Source: Blasia pusilla
Lineage: Eukaryota > Marchantiophyta > Marchantiopsida > Blasiales
DNA: 64,000 nucleotides
Assembly: GCA_050084515.1 (NCBI GenBank)
Contig: CM114271.1
Coordinates: 21,018,001-21,082,000 of the forward strand
Direction: 5' to 3'
Shown here piece after piece: positions 12,600 through 23,554 of this stretch. Numbering within the stretch: the stretch's first letter is position 1; every line of letters begins with the position of its first letter. The notes beneath the pieces are model-generated. The model was given only the letters and a program-made list of their open reading frames with translations. It ran no database searches and was not told the DNA's origin. The translations under genes were made by a program, and so were the position numbers.

Positions 12600-13300
12600 T
12601 AAACGCGTATCCACTCATGTATGAACTTTTGGCACCATCATAGAAGAACTTGTGGAGAGCGTGTCGAGATCCGCCAGAACTCTCAAATGATCGCGCCGGC
12701 AAGGGTGCCAATCTGTCGTACGGCTTACACCGATTTGGTGCACTATATGGAATCGATATGAACGCATGCTTGCATCCATCTGATCCTATGAGGTAACATG
12801 TTAAGCTTATGGCATGTGGACGGAAGGGAACCATCTTATCTTGCGGCGGGCCAGGTTTGGCTAAGATTCACCGGTACCCATGGAGCAATTCTATAATCGC
12901 GGGATCCTTCCGATGTTAAAACACGGTTATTATTTCATGGACCATAGGTGGGTCGCTGGTCCTTTTGCGTCGTGAATTTACATCACATAAATGTTAAGGA
13001 CGATCCTTTGAAAATCAAGGGACAGTATTCCGTTGTTTTTAAAACTCCTTCATAGTCAAGCGTTGGAAACCGTTTGTGACCTACCTAGAAATTGGTAGGA
13101 GTGTCGGCCTAGGCCAAGAGGGACTTGCCGCCGCGACTCTATGGGGATGGGCTCTTAGTCTGATCTCGACAAGAGGATATCGGAACGGGATGGTTAGACT
13201 TTGGTATGTGCTAATAGTTTTAAGGAGGTTTAATGCGATTCTCTTTAGGGTTTTGAAGCAACGCGCTGATTACTTTCTCGAGGGAGGCGCTTAGCCAAAT
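12600..13300 (+). pseudogene. Degenerate coding-like sequence, family unknown
   Basis: Several short plus-strand stretches read like decayed protein: REPSYLAAGQVWLRFTG near 12,830, then in the same frame after stops GRWSFCVVNLHHINVKDD near 12,950 and PLKIKGQYSVVFKTPS near 13,010. Another frame reads LPMLKHGYYFMDHRWVAGPF near 12,910. Stops and frame changes prevent a gene call. The style suggests a retroelement ORF, but I cannot name it. Confidence 0.3.
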
Positions 13301-15540
13301 GCTTGGAGTGATAGTTTTAGGGTAATCCATGGAGTCTCTTGGACTAAAATTAGGATCTTCTCGATAGATACTGTAAGTTATCTATGAATTTAATAAGAAA
13401 GCCTTCAAAATTAATTGGCTTACACGGAGAAGAATGTTGGTTCTTGGGCAACATTGTTTCGTGGATAATTTTTGGGTTATAAGCTAGATATGTGTATGTT
13501 GATAGCCTTCATACATATATCGATACGAGGAAAAAGGGTCTATATCTAACATCCTCAAAATTATACTCTATTAACTATGGGGACTCACTCATACTCATCC
13601 AACCCATCATCCTCACGACGTCTATTGCAAGTTCTATCCGATCCTCATCACCCTTAGTGATAAAAGACAACTTTAGGAATAGTATTCAAACACATAACCT
13701 CAAGATTTATATCCTCATTGCTCTTCTTTGCATTTTCGATTCTCATTCCTTTTGTGTTGTGTTGCGACAATTTCCTCTACGGTATGGAAATATGTTCAAA
13801 CAAGTTGAATATTCCTTATGCAGGTTTTTATGGACTATCGGAGACACATGTCATGACTCCTAGCACTATGTGGTGGACACTTGGTGTAGATCCCTTATAT
13901 TGGTGTAGGTAGACACAACAGTAGCACACATGTCATGACTCCTGCCGTGGTGTGGTGGACTCTTGATGTGGATCCCTTATGGTGGTGTAAAACACAATAG
14001 TAGCACGTCGCAAATCATCTACCAATTTTATTGTGAGTCAACGGGTTATTATAAATTACGCAAATTATATATATTAAGAATATCCAAGTTAGGATTGGGA
14101 AAAAATGGACCAAAATGAGCTAGATTAGGGCCACGAAACTATCATGGGGGACCAAGAAGAGGGCAAAAACCTCTTGGAAAACTCACTAAATATTTTGCAT
14201 AAGGAAAACCACTTGAAAAACTTAACGGAAAATTCATTAGCAAAAGAAGTGTTATCAATGGATTATGTCGATGTTGGAATTTTTTGATATGTGACTATCT
14301 CTTAGATCAACATGTGCCCCCCACCATTTGTGCTTACTTGAGTGTCCCTACGTTTTTCTTAATTTTTGCTAAAATTTACCCTTTTCTTATTGTTCTTGGA
14401 TTTATCTTCTTGCCGCCTTTGCACTAGACACCATAATCTATGTCCCCAGCACTTTGGTATTGCTCCTACATTAGGTTAGCACTAATAAATTCTTTGGAAA
14501 AATAGAGATGCTTCCACACACGACCTTATGAACAAAAAAATTTGAAACTAGCTAAAATGTCTACATTAGGGCTCCCCATTGAGAGGTAATTTGATTGCCC
14601 GCCTACACACGAAAAACTCCCCAATGCCTCACTCATAATTTTCTCATATAAAATCAAAGTATAAATGACACACATCACCAAATATACGTTTAAAAGTAAA
14701 TGTGATCATCAAACCTCCACCAAATCCTAGAGGAAAAAGTGTAAGATTCAATATAAGATAGAAAACTCTTGAGTGTTGTCTCCTCTTTTCATATATTCTT
14801 GGGAAAAGCCAAAAAAATCCTTGCCCCCAAATGTGGCTAGAATTGGTAATCCCTGCACACAAATTCTTGAGTGACTATTGACTAGATCAACATATCACCT
14901 CACCCGAAATCAAAAAACATGGATTAAATTTTCAGGAACATTGATCTTGACGCATCATAAATCTAACTAACCTTATCCTACAAGATTATAGTGGAACATT
15001 CCACTACCTTCCCACATGGTCGCAACTTCGACGTGACATACCATCTATCCTTCCCATCTTGGTTGTTAGTCTCCAACACTTTTAAAACTAAGCCGCTTGT
15101 GCTCCCCATAAGAATAACTTTTTAGACTCCAATTGAGACATCAAGAATGAGTAATACTCAAAGTCCACAAAGCATTAGTAGGCATTTCGCCAAAAGTCTC
15201 CTAAAATAAACACTCATGAATAAAACTTCCAACAAAAATGGACAAGAGTTTTGAAAGACTCACTTCTCACTTCTCCAAGGCAAATCAAAACATAGATGGA
15301 ACAACCATTGACATTGTATTAACTACATGAAAGGGTCGGACACGATCGAAACCTCATACGACTTAGCTTCAATTCCTTAGGGAAAAAAGGAACAAGAGAT
15401 CCCTATCAATAGCGAAGCACATTGGACAAGCCATCACTCTCTAGTGAAAATAAAACTACACACTCCAATTAAGGCCATGGGAACTCAAGAGCATAACACG
15501 ACCAAAACGACCCATGTGCGATAGCCCCGCCCCTATTCCA
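13300..15540. other. AT-rich intergenic DNA, no gene seen
   Basis: The longest frame (13,492-13,863, plus, 123 codons) has no motif and no supporting context. Between 13,840 and 13,990 a block (CATGTCATGACTCCT ... GTGGATCCCTTAT) occurs twice about 85 bases apart, a small local duplication. Nothing else is supported. Confidence 0.4.
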
Positions 15541-15544
15541 TTCT

Positions 15545-15600
15545 CAACCCAACCCAACTCAACTCAACTCAACTAAACCCAACCCAACTGAACTCAACCA
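15545..15600. repeat. AACCC/AACTC pentanucleotide repeat
   Basis: About eleven 5-base units alternate AACCC, AACTC, AACTA and AACTG. It does not match the plant telomere unit, so it is a simple repeat and not an interstitial telomere. Confidence 0.85.
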
Positions 15601-15609
15601 AGCTCACAT

Positions 15610-17110
15610 CCATTTCAAGAAGTCTTAGCCTAAAGCGCTCAAACGCTCATGGGATGTACTCAAACCTATGTACGAGCTGAAAAACGAGGTTTTAGGGTGG
15701 GGGTAGGGGCCGCTGCTACCCCACAACTTACCTTCCCTCCATCTTTTTTTCTCCCCCGTCTCCTGACTCGCGTGTATGCACTTGGGGAATCTTTGACCAT
15801 TCGTTAATAATGAGGCTATCTCTCTCTCTGTCTCTACCGCAATCGTAGGCTTTAGATTGTGCCTCGCTCCTCGCTCCTCCATCTCCCTCGACCTAGTTAT
15901 TCTATGTGATTGCTCCCAAAGTCGAGAACGCTAGGTAGGTGCGTTGGTAGTAGGTAGGTACGTACGTACGTAGTAAGCAGGCAGGCGAAGGCAAGGAAGC
16001 TGCAAGAATGCTTGATGGGAATCCGAAAAATACCGGAGGTTTGTGAAAGTCTAGCAGTTATTCGTTCAGCGAGGGGAGGATGGGTGAGTAGAATCCGAGG
16101 AACGCGCTACGCAAAGCTCGCGATGCGAATGCATACGATTTAGGGATTGGATCGCGCTCCCAGCGTAGGGAATTCGCAACGGGACTTTGATGCTCGGTCT
16201 CTGGCTATTGGATGTCTGCGAACTTGTGAAGGAGTGGTGAGTTTCTGTCCAAGATTGATTTCGCGCGCATTGTGCGTGGACTTGAATGAGCAGCGGGCGG
16301 GCGTGCGTGCGTGCGTGCGTGCGTTTGGAAGCATGCGCCGGCTACCTGAGGAGCTTGGATTGGTGTTGCTACAGCAGGCATCCGAGATCCCGTTGATTTC
16401 GACGACGGGGCTGTCCTAAGTTCCCCAGTGAGCTGTGTGGGGTTCGGAGAGCTGTCTGCGCTAAACCAGTTTGAGTGAATAATCCCACCACTCCCGGGAA
16501 ATCCGAGGGTTTGATCCTGTCTTCTTCTTTGTGGCGAATCTAGAGTAGTGAGTGCATGTGGGGATCAGCAGCGGCCGGAATCTAGAGTAGTAGTAGTAGT
16601 AGTAGTGATGGCAGTGCATGTGGGGATCACGAGGGAGAGTCGCGCAGTTTGAAGGGATCGACCACAAGGGACAGATAAAGCAGAGAGTGAGTGAGTGGGC
16701 CTGCGAGCAAGCAACGATCGTACTGTACCTCCTTCTTCCTTCTTTTCTCTCCGGGTCCCCTCCACTCCTCCGGTACTGCTGCTGCTGCTGCTGCTGCATC
16801 TTCTTCTTGCTTATCTTCTGGACTGCTGCCGTACCACAGATCGGCGTCCGCCATCCCCGACTCCCGCGATCGAGGGCCCCCCCTCCCATGGCTCCATAGC
16901 CCGAAGCGACGCCGATCGTCCGAATGTCTCCCTCCTTTCTCCATTCCTACTCCCGACCCCGAATTCGCACTCACTGCTCGCGCGATTCACGGCGTCCGAT
17001 TCCTGTCCGTCGAATATAGTAACTATTTTCTTCTATTTCGAGTTTATGCGCATGAATATTTCATACGAGTAAATTTTGTGTGGTTAAATCATTTTCACTG
17101 GTAAGTTTCT
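15610..17110. other. GC-rich island with microsatellites, no gene assigned
   Basis: The base composition is far more GC-rich than on either side. It contains GTAC/GTAG tetranucleotides (about 15,945-15,975), a GCGT run (about 16,299-16,324), a TAG run (about 16,587-16,607) and a CTG run (about 16,776-16,797). A block GAATCTAGAGTAGT ... GCATGTGGGGATCA is present twice (about 16,538 and 16,579), the second copy enlarged by the TAG run. Several overlapping frames are open on both strands, as GC-rich DNA allows. It resembles a promoter and 5' leader, but I could not find a following coding exon. Confidence 0.45.
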
Positions 17111-18320
17111 CATTAGAGAATCTATATAAGTGAAAGAGAAGGGGATTAGAAAAAACTCATGGGATGTTAATACTTGCCTTTTCTTGTTTGAACACATGAA
17201 GGGGGGGAGAGGGAAAATGAGGGGGAGAGAGGGAGTTCAGTTAAGTGGAGAGTTAAAATTAAGCGAAGAAGGGAAAGGAGGACCGGATTTTTTAAAAATT
17301 TGAAGATCATCCCAGCTATGATCTTCTAGTCTTTTTGAAACGGAATGGGAGATCTTGTTCCATGTTGTAATGATGATATTATTATATATGATGTTGTGAG
17401 ACGTATAGTTGAATCAATGTTAGAAAGTGGAAAATTTAGGGGCAGAAATGATGGTAAGTGCTGGGCGATGAAAATGATGATAAATGCATGAAAAATTGTG
17501 AAAAAGAGAGGATTAATTCAATTTAGTAATGGAGTTAATTATTTTTAGATATTAGGAAAATATGCCAAACGATTGAAAATAGACACATGTTGTTAACTTA
17601 ACATTACATGTCTTGGAGTAGTAGTTGATAGCATAGATTTAATTAGTGTTCAAGTTTGTTGTCCAAATGTCACATTTTAGTTTAGGAAATATATCCACCT
17701 CTTATTGTACGGAGGGAATTCAATCATGCCATTTTTTTTTCAAATTTCTTTTTACGTATTGATTCACTATGTATGTGATTACTCTAGTGTTATTTGAAAG
17801 AAGAAGTTGGTTTTTTTTCCAAATTGCATGTGTCAAGTTTTGGAGATGGGACAAATAAAGATATCGTTGAAGAATAATTGTCAATAAGACAAAGTGTTCT
17901 TTCACCATCTCAAGTTCATGGAATTTGAGATATTTATTGAGGTTTTTTTAAATTGATGGAAATTTTATTTATTATAATTTATAAATAAATGGTCATATTT
18001 CATTGAAAATTTCATACGTGTATAGTGTATTTTGAAACTTTTTCACCTACTTGTGGAAGCTTGTTATTCCTTATATCTAACAAGAGAATAAAAGATAGCA
18101 TGTGGCTTTATGGTTATCCTATTTGGTTGTGTACTTTTCCTTGATCACACTCATTATATTTGTGGATTCCTTGAATCTCATGTTTTTAATCCTCAATATT
18201 TTTCTTAGACGCTTCCTTCCATGAAAAATATTCAAAATGAAAAATCATCCTTTTCTTGTTAGCTCTTTCCTTCGCGAAGAGAAAGAGATGATGTAAGTGA
18301 TTTTTAAAATTCATGTCGAA
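17111..18320. other. AT-rich DNA, no gene seen
   Basis: G-rich purine tracts occur at about 17,200-17,240. Otherwise it is featureless, and no frame longer than about 60 codons shows a motif. Confidence 0.4.
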
Positions 18321-18323
18321 TAA

Positions 18324-18507
18324 TCTAATTTATATTATTATTGGATAGTGCCTCTTCATTTTGAAATCCCCTCTCTTTTTGACACATGTCTTTTTTAGCC
18401 AATAGAACGCTCGTTATCTAACCTAGTAAAGACGCTCAAATTCAATCGTACATTTAGACGGAATAATCCCAAATTATACATTCGTACACCGCGAGTGCAC
18501 CAACTAA
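18324..18507 (+). mobile_element. Possible miniature Helitron, 184 bp
   Basis: It begins TCTAATTTATATTATTATTG after an A and ends with CTAA before a T. Just before the end lies an imperfect 6-base stem (GTACAC, loop CGCGA, GTGCAC). Inside it carries GACACATGTCTTTTT followed by AGCCAATAGAACG, a block type common near the 5' end of short plant Helitrons. Size and ends fit, but the 3' hairpin is weak. Confidence 0.5.
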
Positions 18508-18526
18508 TTCACTATATCACTACCAA

Positions 18527-18566
18527 CTATATCACCTCTTACACAAAGGTGTAAGAGGTGATATAG
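18527..18566. repeat. Perfect 18-bp hairpin with 4-base loop
   Basis: Arms CTATATCACCTCTTACAC (18,527-18,544) and its exact complement (18,549-18,566) flank loop AAAG. With a 1-base bulge the pairing extends a further 3 bases outward. It sits 20 bp beyond the possible miniature Helitron end. Confidence 0.9.
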
Positions 18567-18847
18567 GTTGTTCTTGAAACTCATATCCAAGAGGCATAAT
18601 ATCATATCATGGAACTTCCAATTTTCTCATATGTCTACCGGATGGGGACAAATGAGCAATTGTTATTCCGTGTGATGGGAAACATACTACAACATGTCAA
18701 AGCTAGAAAGGTGTCTCTTTCTAGGAACAAAATTTGAGCCCTTCTTTCAAATTAATTTTTTCTTGACAATATGAGTAAAAGGTGACTAAACATTACAAAT
18801 TACAAAAGAGACATACCAAATCCCCACTTCTTCTCTCTTCCATCACT

Positions 18848-19042
18848 TCTATATTAATATGGGGAAAGTGCCCTTATAGGGAGTGCTTTCCCTTATGGTG
18901 ACACATGTCTTTTTCAACTTCTAATTGATTGATAGATGTTGTTCTCCCCATTAACCTCTTTTGAAACCCGCGCCTTTGTCTTCTCGAGCTAATTTTCATT
19001 CACTCGCGCATATACTAATGTATATGCACGAGCTAATACTAA
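18848..19042 (+). mobile_element. Possible second miniature Helitron, about 195 bp
   Basis: The start TCTATATTAATATGGGG resembles a plant Helitron 5' end. Inside is GACACATGTCTTTTT, shared with the 18,324 element. The 3' side has a strong stem, CTCGCGCATATAC with GTATATGCACGAG (12 of 13 paired, loop TAAT), followed by CTAATACTAA before T. The base before TCTATATT is T, not A; if the start is instead TCACTTC at 18,843, the preceding base is A. The left boundary is therefore uncertain. Confidence 0.45.
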
Positions 19043-19529
19043 TGTACTACGCTTTAGCACTTCATTCACCTCGATACTTTTAGCCATTCATATGGGGACT
19101 TTATGGTAGAATGGTCTCCCTATGGGCAATGCAGTATTAGTCATGCTGCAAAGGTAAAACTACTCCCTAAAAAACTAAAGATCCCTAAAACTTTCCAACT
19201 TCTAGTCCTCTTATCCAACGTCGGCAACAACATACTCCATACGTTCCTTGCATTTTCTTTTTAGAAAACTAAGGCTTGCAGGAAAGGGTAATCGGGAGTC
19301 CATTGAAGTGAAAAAGAAAGGCATCTAAGGAGTCCATAATAACAAAGGCACGCCATATAGGGATGAAAGAAAAAGGCGAATGTCAACATGAGCATGAAGC
19401 ATGACTACAGTAAGAAGGTCTGTAGCACTGGGGTCTTCCATGGCTTGAAAGACCCATCGGCCCACTCCATAGCCTGCGACCTACAAGGATAGTTCCTTAT
19501 AGGCATCAACACAAAAATACTCAACCAAA
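19043..19529. other. Intergenic DNA, no gene seen
   Basis: No open frame or structural element is supported. GC content rises towards the tandem array on the right. Confidence 0.4.
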
Positions 19530-20120
19530 TCGTGAAAGAAACTTATAGCTCTCAAATCAAAGCAAACGACTACTTCTCACGTCCAAAAAAACAACTTCAC
19601 ACATACCATTCCTCGAAGAAACCATCAAACTTCTACTTCTCATATATAACCAAACCACCGGAGCCCATCGGAATGGAGAGAAACACACATCCTCAAAGAA
19701 GATCATGAAAAGTTGTAATTCTCACATCAAACCAGACGCCCATGGGAAGAATATCATCAAACCGGTTCTCACCCTCATGTCAAACCGATCAACCGCAACT
19801 AAAATATCAAACCGATCAACCGCAGATTCCATCGGAACGCCCTCACACATCCTCAAAGAAAACAGCGAAGTTCTGAGTGTCACATGAAACCGAAGAAGTA
19901 CGTACGGAGAGCATTCTAAAAGAGAACACAGCGCCAGAGAAACTCGTCGAAGTTCTTGTTCTCATGTAGAATGGAACGAATCCGTAGGCATTCGAATGGC
20001 GGACACATCTTGAAAGAAACTCCTGAGAGTTGTGATTCTCGCATGAAAGCAAATGGGAGTACGTAGGGAGACCAGTCGAATTGCGGAACGCGTCGCGGGA
20101 GAAACTCTTCAAGTTCTGTA
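19530..20120. repeat. Degenerate tandem array, period about 80 bp, 7-8 copies
   Basis: The core word AAAGAAAC and its variants recur at about 19,534, 19,615, 19,695, 19,855, 19,936, 20,013 and 20,098, with spacings of 81, 80, 160, 81, 77 and 85. Each core is followed by a GAAGTTCT/TTCTCACATGAAACC-type block. The period is close to 27 codons, and minus-strand frames (19,843-20,142; 19,916-20,191) remain open over several units. Changing spacings argue against a conserved protein repeat. No family is known to me. Confidence 0.7.
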
Positions 20121-20870
20121 GCATGACGGACAGACAGAGCAAAGTGCCAACGGACAGCAGCGGCGGAGGGAGATGGAATCGGGAGTTCCAATTCCTCGTG
20201 TTCCGGCAGATTCGAGGAAGCGCTTCAAGAGTGATTCACAAATTCCCACTCCCTGACGCAGATTGTTGTGTGCCGGTGACGACAGGTGACATTATTGTGC
20301 GGGCTACTTTACAGACAGTTTCCAAACTGTCGTCAACGTCTGCGCAGTTTCCACCATCGTATAAACCGAGCTTCCCCGGCGCGCGCTAGGCTAGCGCGAT
20401 CTCTTGGAAGCTTTCTAGTTGACTGAATGACTGACTACAGCTTGTGCCGTCGTCTGTCGCATGGGCCCGCGTATTCACTCGAGCCGCTTTCGCAAGGTCC
20501 GTGGACTCGGCACTGGAGCTTCACATGTCATTCGGGAGGAAATGCGCAATTTGCAGCGCTGCTCGGTCGCTCCGCATTGCATTGCGCGCTTTCTGATCTC
20601 ACTCGCTCTGCGTTGAGCGCTTTCCGATCTGACGGGGCGCGACGGATGTCGCAAGAGTCAATGCTGTTGTGAGCGGATTCCTCTAGCGGAGAGGATCCGA
20701 GGGGGATGCCGGCGTATATCGCACGAGTCGAGTTTGTCCGCTTCTTTCGCGAGAGGAGAGGACTTGAAGCAGAGACTTCACGTGCAATTCGGAGCAGTTT
20801 CCACTGTCGCTGTGAGCTTACGAGCGAGCTAAACGCGGTCGGGGGTCAACGATTCGAAACTTTGGGAGTT
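20121..20870. other. GC-rich unassigned DNA between two tandem arrays
   Basis: Open plus-strand frames (20,081-20,389; 20,427-20,672) have no recognisable domain. Short words such as TTGCGCGCTTTC and TTGAGCGCTTTC repeat around 20,580-20,620. The region could be a promoter or leader of a transcript running through the arrays. Confidence 0.35.
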
Positions 20871-20879
20871 TTTTAATGG

Positions 20880-21300
20880 AGGAATCAGCAGAGAGCAACA
20901 AATTGGATGTGTCGGAGCTATACGAGGAATTAGCAGGCGGCAAGGAGTTGAAACTGTCTGAGCTTTTACGAGGAATAAGCAGAGCAACAAAGTGGATGTG
21001 TTGGGACTTTTACGAGGAATAAGCAGGCAGCGAAGGGTTGAATATGTCTGAGCTTCTACGAGGAATCTGCAGGGAGCAACGAATTTGAATTGTCTGAACT
21101 TTCACGAGGAATTAGAAGGGAGCAACGAATTTAAATTGCCCGAGTTTCTAATGAGAGATAAGCTGAAGAATTCAAAGTGTCGGAGCTTTCGAAAACGCAT
21201 TAGCAGGGAGCAACGTATCAGAATTGTCCGAGCTTTTAATGAGAAATTTGCAGAGAGCAACAAATTCAAAGTGTCAGAGATTGGAGCTTTTGAAGAGGCG
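20880..21300. repeat. Degenerate tandem array, period about 45 bp, about 9 copies
   Basis: The word GAGCTTTTACGAGGAAT and its variants start at about 20,915, 20,960, 21,005, 21,050, 21,096, 21,142, 21,183, 21,230 and 21,284, with spacings of 45, 45, 45, 46, 46, 41, 47 and 54. Between cores the common block is AGCAGGGAGCAACGAATTTG. Copies decay to the right. A plus-strand frame of 96 codons (21,085-21,375) crosses the last copies, but spacing changes break the phase elsewhere, so I do not call it a gene. Confidence 0.8.
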
Positions 21301-21379
21301 TTGCCAGGGGTATTGAAAACCTTCGGAGATTCTAAAGAGCGCTCAGGATTCTTGAGTAACGAATTGAAAGTGTAGGAAA

Positions 21380-22387
21380 TTTTAACCAGGAAACAGGAAT
21401 TCGTCCGGGTTTAATCAAGAAGTTGGCAGTTATACAAAGCCGAACCAACAGAGAGGTGATACTAATACAGGTAAAAATCAGCTCCTCTTGTGCGGATCTG
21501 GGACGTAGGTGATTGGAGGAGCTGTAGGGAGGACCACGGGCAACTGGTGAGTTTTCTTCCTGGAGAAGAGCGCTTTAAGAACGTGATCAGATGATACGAA
21601 GTTTGGGCGGTTTGGAGATTAGCAGGGTTGAATCTCCTGCAAATCTGCGAGGAGAAGCACTCAGAACATCATGAGGAGAATCCCACGTCTTTACATTACA
21701 GTGAGACGTTTGGATTTTGGGATCGAGAATGAGTACGCGGACACGTATATGTACTGAGAATAAGACCCGAAAGATAATGCAGATGAATGCTTGTAACGCT
21801 AGGGGTTGCACCGCCTTATATGTGAAATGGGCGTGCTAGTCACTCTGCTCGTTTGTCTGCAAAAAAGAAATCGATACCATCGACCCTGAGTAGTTGGTGG
21901 TGTCGGGAGGATGCTCTTTCAACTATGGTACGAACTTCAACATCGAGGTCGGAGACAAGTTCGTAGGGGTAGTTCGCATGAATATTGAATCCAAACAAAT
22001 CAAGAAAGTACAGAAGTCGGGATCCTACATTCGAAATTCACATTCGACCCTGCTGCTCTGCATCTAGAGAGAGCACGAGTGCAGAGCTACATCAAGGTAT
22101 GACGCTGTCCTCTTCAATCTAGCTCCCCAGAGGACCACTGTCGTACTGAGCTAAACTACCGCCGCTTATTCACTCATTTCTTCCCATTTGTCCCGATACC
22201 CCACCCCAGCACACGAAGAGCTTCGATTCTTCTAGCAATCCGACGCTAATGACACATTCAAGAAAGGGAGTTGAGAGTGGCCGGGTTAGCACTCCCTGGA
22301 TAGGCACGGGCACAAGGGAGGTTTCAGCGCAGGGCTCAAAGAATCTGTTAAAATTACACTAGTGCCTGAAAGCAATGCATGCCCAAT
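21380..22387. other. Region downstream of tubulin cofactor C
   Basis: It probably includes the 3' untranslated region of the minus-strand gene that ends at 22,388. Near 21,905-22,095 short plus-strand pieces read like decayed coding sequence (CSFNYGTNFNIEVGDKFVGV; then, in another frame, KFTFDPAALHLERARVQSYI followed by a GTATGA donor-like site). They are too short to name. Confidence 0.35.
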
Positions 22388-23554
22388 TTACTCGTCGCAA
22401 CCCACACCGAGAATGTTGGAACCATCCTCATGAGGAATGCGGTCTTTGGGAAGTAAGATGCTCCAATTGGGAGAGTGCGCTGCTCGCAACCATCGGAAAT
22501 CGTCCACCTTTCCCCATAGCCCCGTCTCCTCTGCAAGATTGGCAGCCTCCAAATCCTCCTGAATCCCCTGGTATTTGAAAGCATAAGGCGCGAAGCGATT
22601 ATTACTAGTGTACTCCACTATGGGCCTGCTTCGAACGCGTAGATAGAAGTCTGTGGCGCTGGTGGAGTGGATCCTGATCTGATGAGAAGCCAGCACTAGT
22701 ACACTGCTCTGGACATCTTCTATGAACACGGACCCTGTTACAGGACCACAAAAGATCTGGCAATTCCTTAGACGATGTAGAGACAAAGAAGTCAATCTGC
22801 CTCTCAAATAAACTTTGCAGTTGGTCAGATTTGAAAGGGTGAGCTCCCCGCCGAGAAGATCAGCATCTCGTGCAAAAACGGTGTTCTGTTTACCCTGGAT
22901 CCGTTCCCTAGTATTGATTTCTTGACAAGCCTCTGCTGATTCTTCTGTTGACCTTTCCTTGGCCCCCGCCAAAGTGTCCTCTCCATTTTGGACCGAGGAA
23001 GCCACAGCACTACCGCTCTTCTCCGCCCCTGTTGACTCGAGAGATCTCGATACCACTGGCCCTTCCTGAGACTGCTCCGTACCGCCATCACTTGGTTTCT
23101 TTGCCTTGTTCCGGAAAGAGAATTTCTTCTTGGGCAGAAGTTCGGCAGAAGCAATGTCCAATTCATCTTTGAGTTTTAGGATAGCAGTTTGTGACACCCT
23201 AACATCGTAAGCGGGGAGAAAGTATGAAGCATCTGCAACCAGCTTCTCGAGGGCAGTCACTTCCAATGCAAGATTGTCAAAATGTCCTCTCAAGGGGAAG
23301 GGTTCGATCTCCTTTCCACGAGCTGACGCGAGTCCCCTCTCCACAACCTCCCGTTTCTGCGAAAATGCGGACATGAAAACAGCAACAGATTCTCTGGGAT
23401 CCGAAGACGCAGCAGACTGTGATTTGCGTAGGGAGGATTCCTGCAAACGAGTTTGATTAATAAGAGTCAAGCGCTCCAGTCTCTCGGCATGCTTCCTTTC
23501 CAGTAACGCTGCCGGCCCTATCCCTACCTCCCCATCTCCTTCCTCCACCGCCAT
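22388..23554 (-). CDS. TBCC: Tubulin-folding cofactor C (TBCC), PORCINO-type
   Basis: A single uninterrupted frame of 388 residues. Tubulin cofactor C acts in the cytosol at the last step of alpha/beta-tubulin dimer assembly, where with cofactors D and E it stimulates GTP hydrolysis by tubulin and releases the native dimer. Residues about 15-145 form the alpha-helical N-terminal part (ALLERKHAERLERLTLINQT at its start). Residues about 150-230 are a charged, low-complexity linker. Residues about 230-375 are the beta-helical C-CAP/TBCC domain, with LTLSNLTNCKVYLRGRLTSL, CQIFCGPVTGSVFIEDV and the family signature around QIRIHST, where the Arg is the expected catalytic finger. Length fits plant homologues, and no intron is present. 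Met 1 opens the frame ahead of the conserved helix. Its 5' end lies 2.0 kb from the PP7 stop, on the same strand, with no sign of co-transcription. Confidence 0.95.
   Translation of the reverse strand: MAVEEGDGEVGIGPAALLERKHAERLERLTLINQTRLQESSLRKSQSAASSDPRESVAVFMSAFSQKREVVERGLASARGKEIEPFPLRGHFDNLALEVTALEKLVADASYFLPAYDVRVSQTAILKLKDELDIASAELLPKKKFSFRNKAKKPSDGGTEQSQEGPVVSRSLESTGAEKSGSAVASSVQNGEDTLAGAKERSTEESAEACQEINTRERIQGKQNTVFARDADLLGGELTLSNLTNCKVYLRGRLTSLSLHRLRNCQIFCGPVTGSVFIEDVQSSVLVLASHQIRIHSTSATDFYLRVRSRPIVEYTSNNRFAPYAFKYQGIQEDLEAANLAEETGLWGKVDDFRWLRAAHSPNWSILLPKDRIPHEDGSNILGVGCDE

Noticed and set aside
13492-13863. Plus-strand frame of 123 codons
   Set aside because: AT-rich sequence, no motif, and no support from neighbours.
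15545-15600. Interstitial telomere repeat
   Set aside because: The units are AACCC/AACTC pentamers, not the plant heptamer.
16461-16974. Overlapping frames on both strands in the GC-rich island
   Set aside because: Produced by high GC and CTG/TAG runs (poly-Gln, poly-Ala, poly-Tyr stretches); no recognisable domain.
19530-21300. CRISPR-like array
   Set aside because: The units are continuous, diverged tandem repeats without unique spacers, and the host is eukaryotic.
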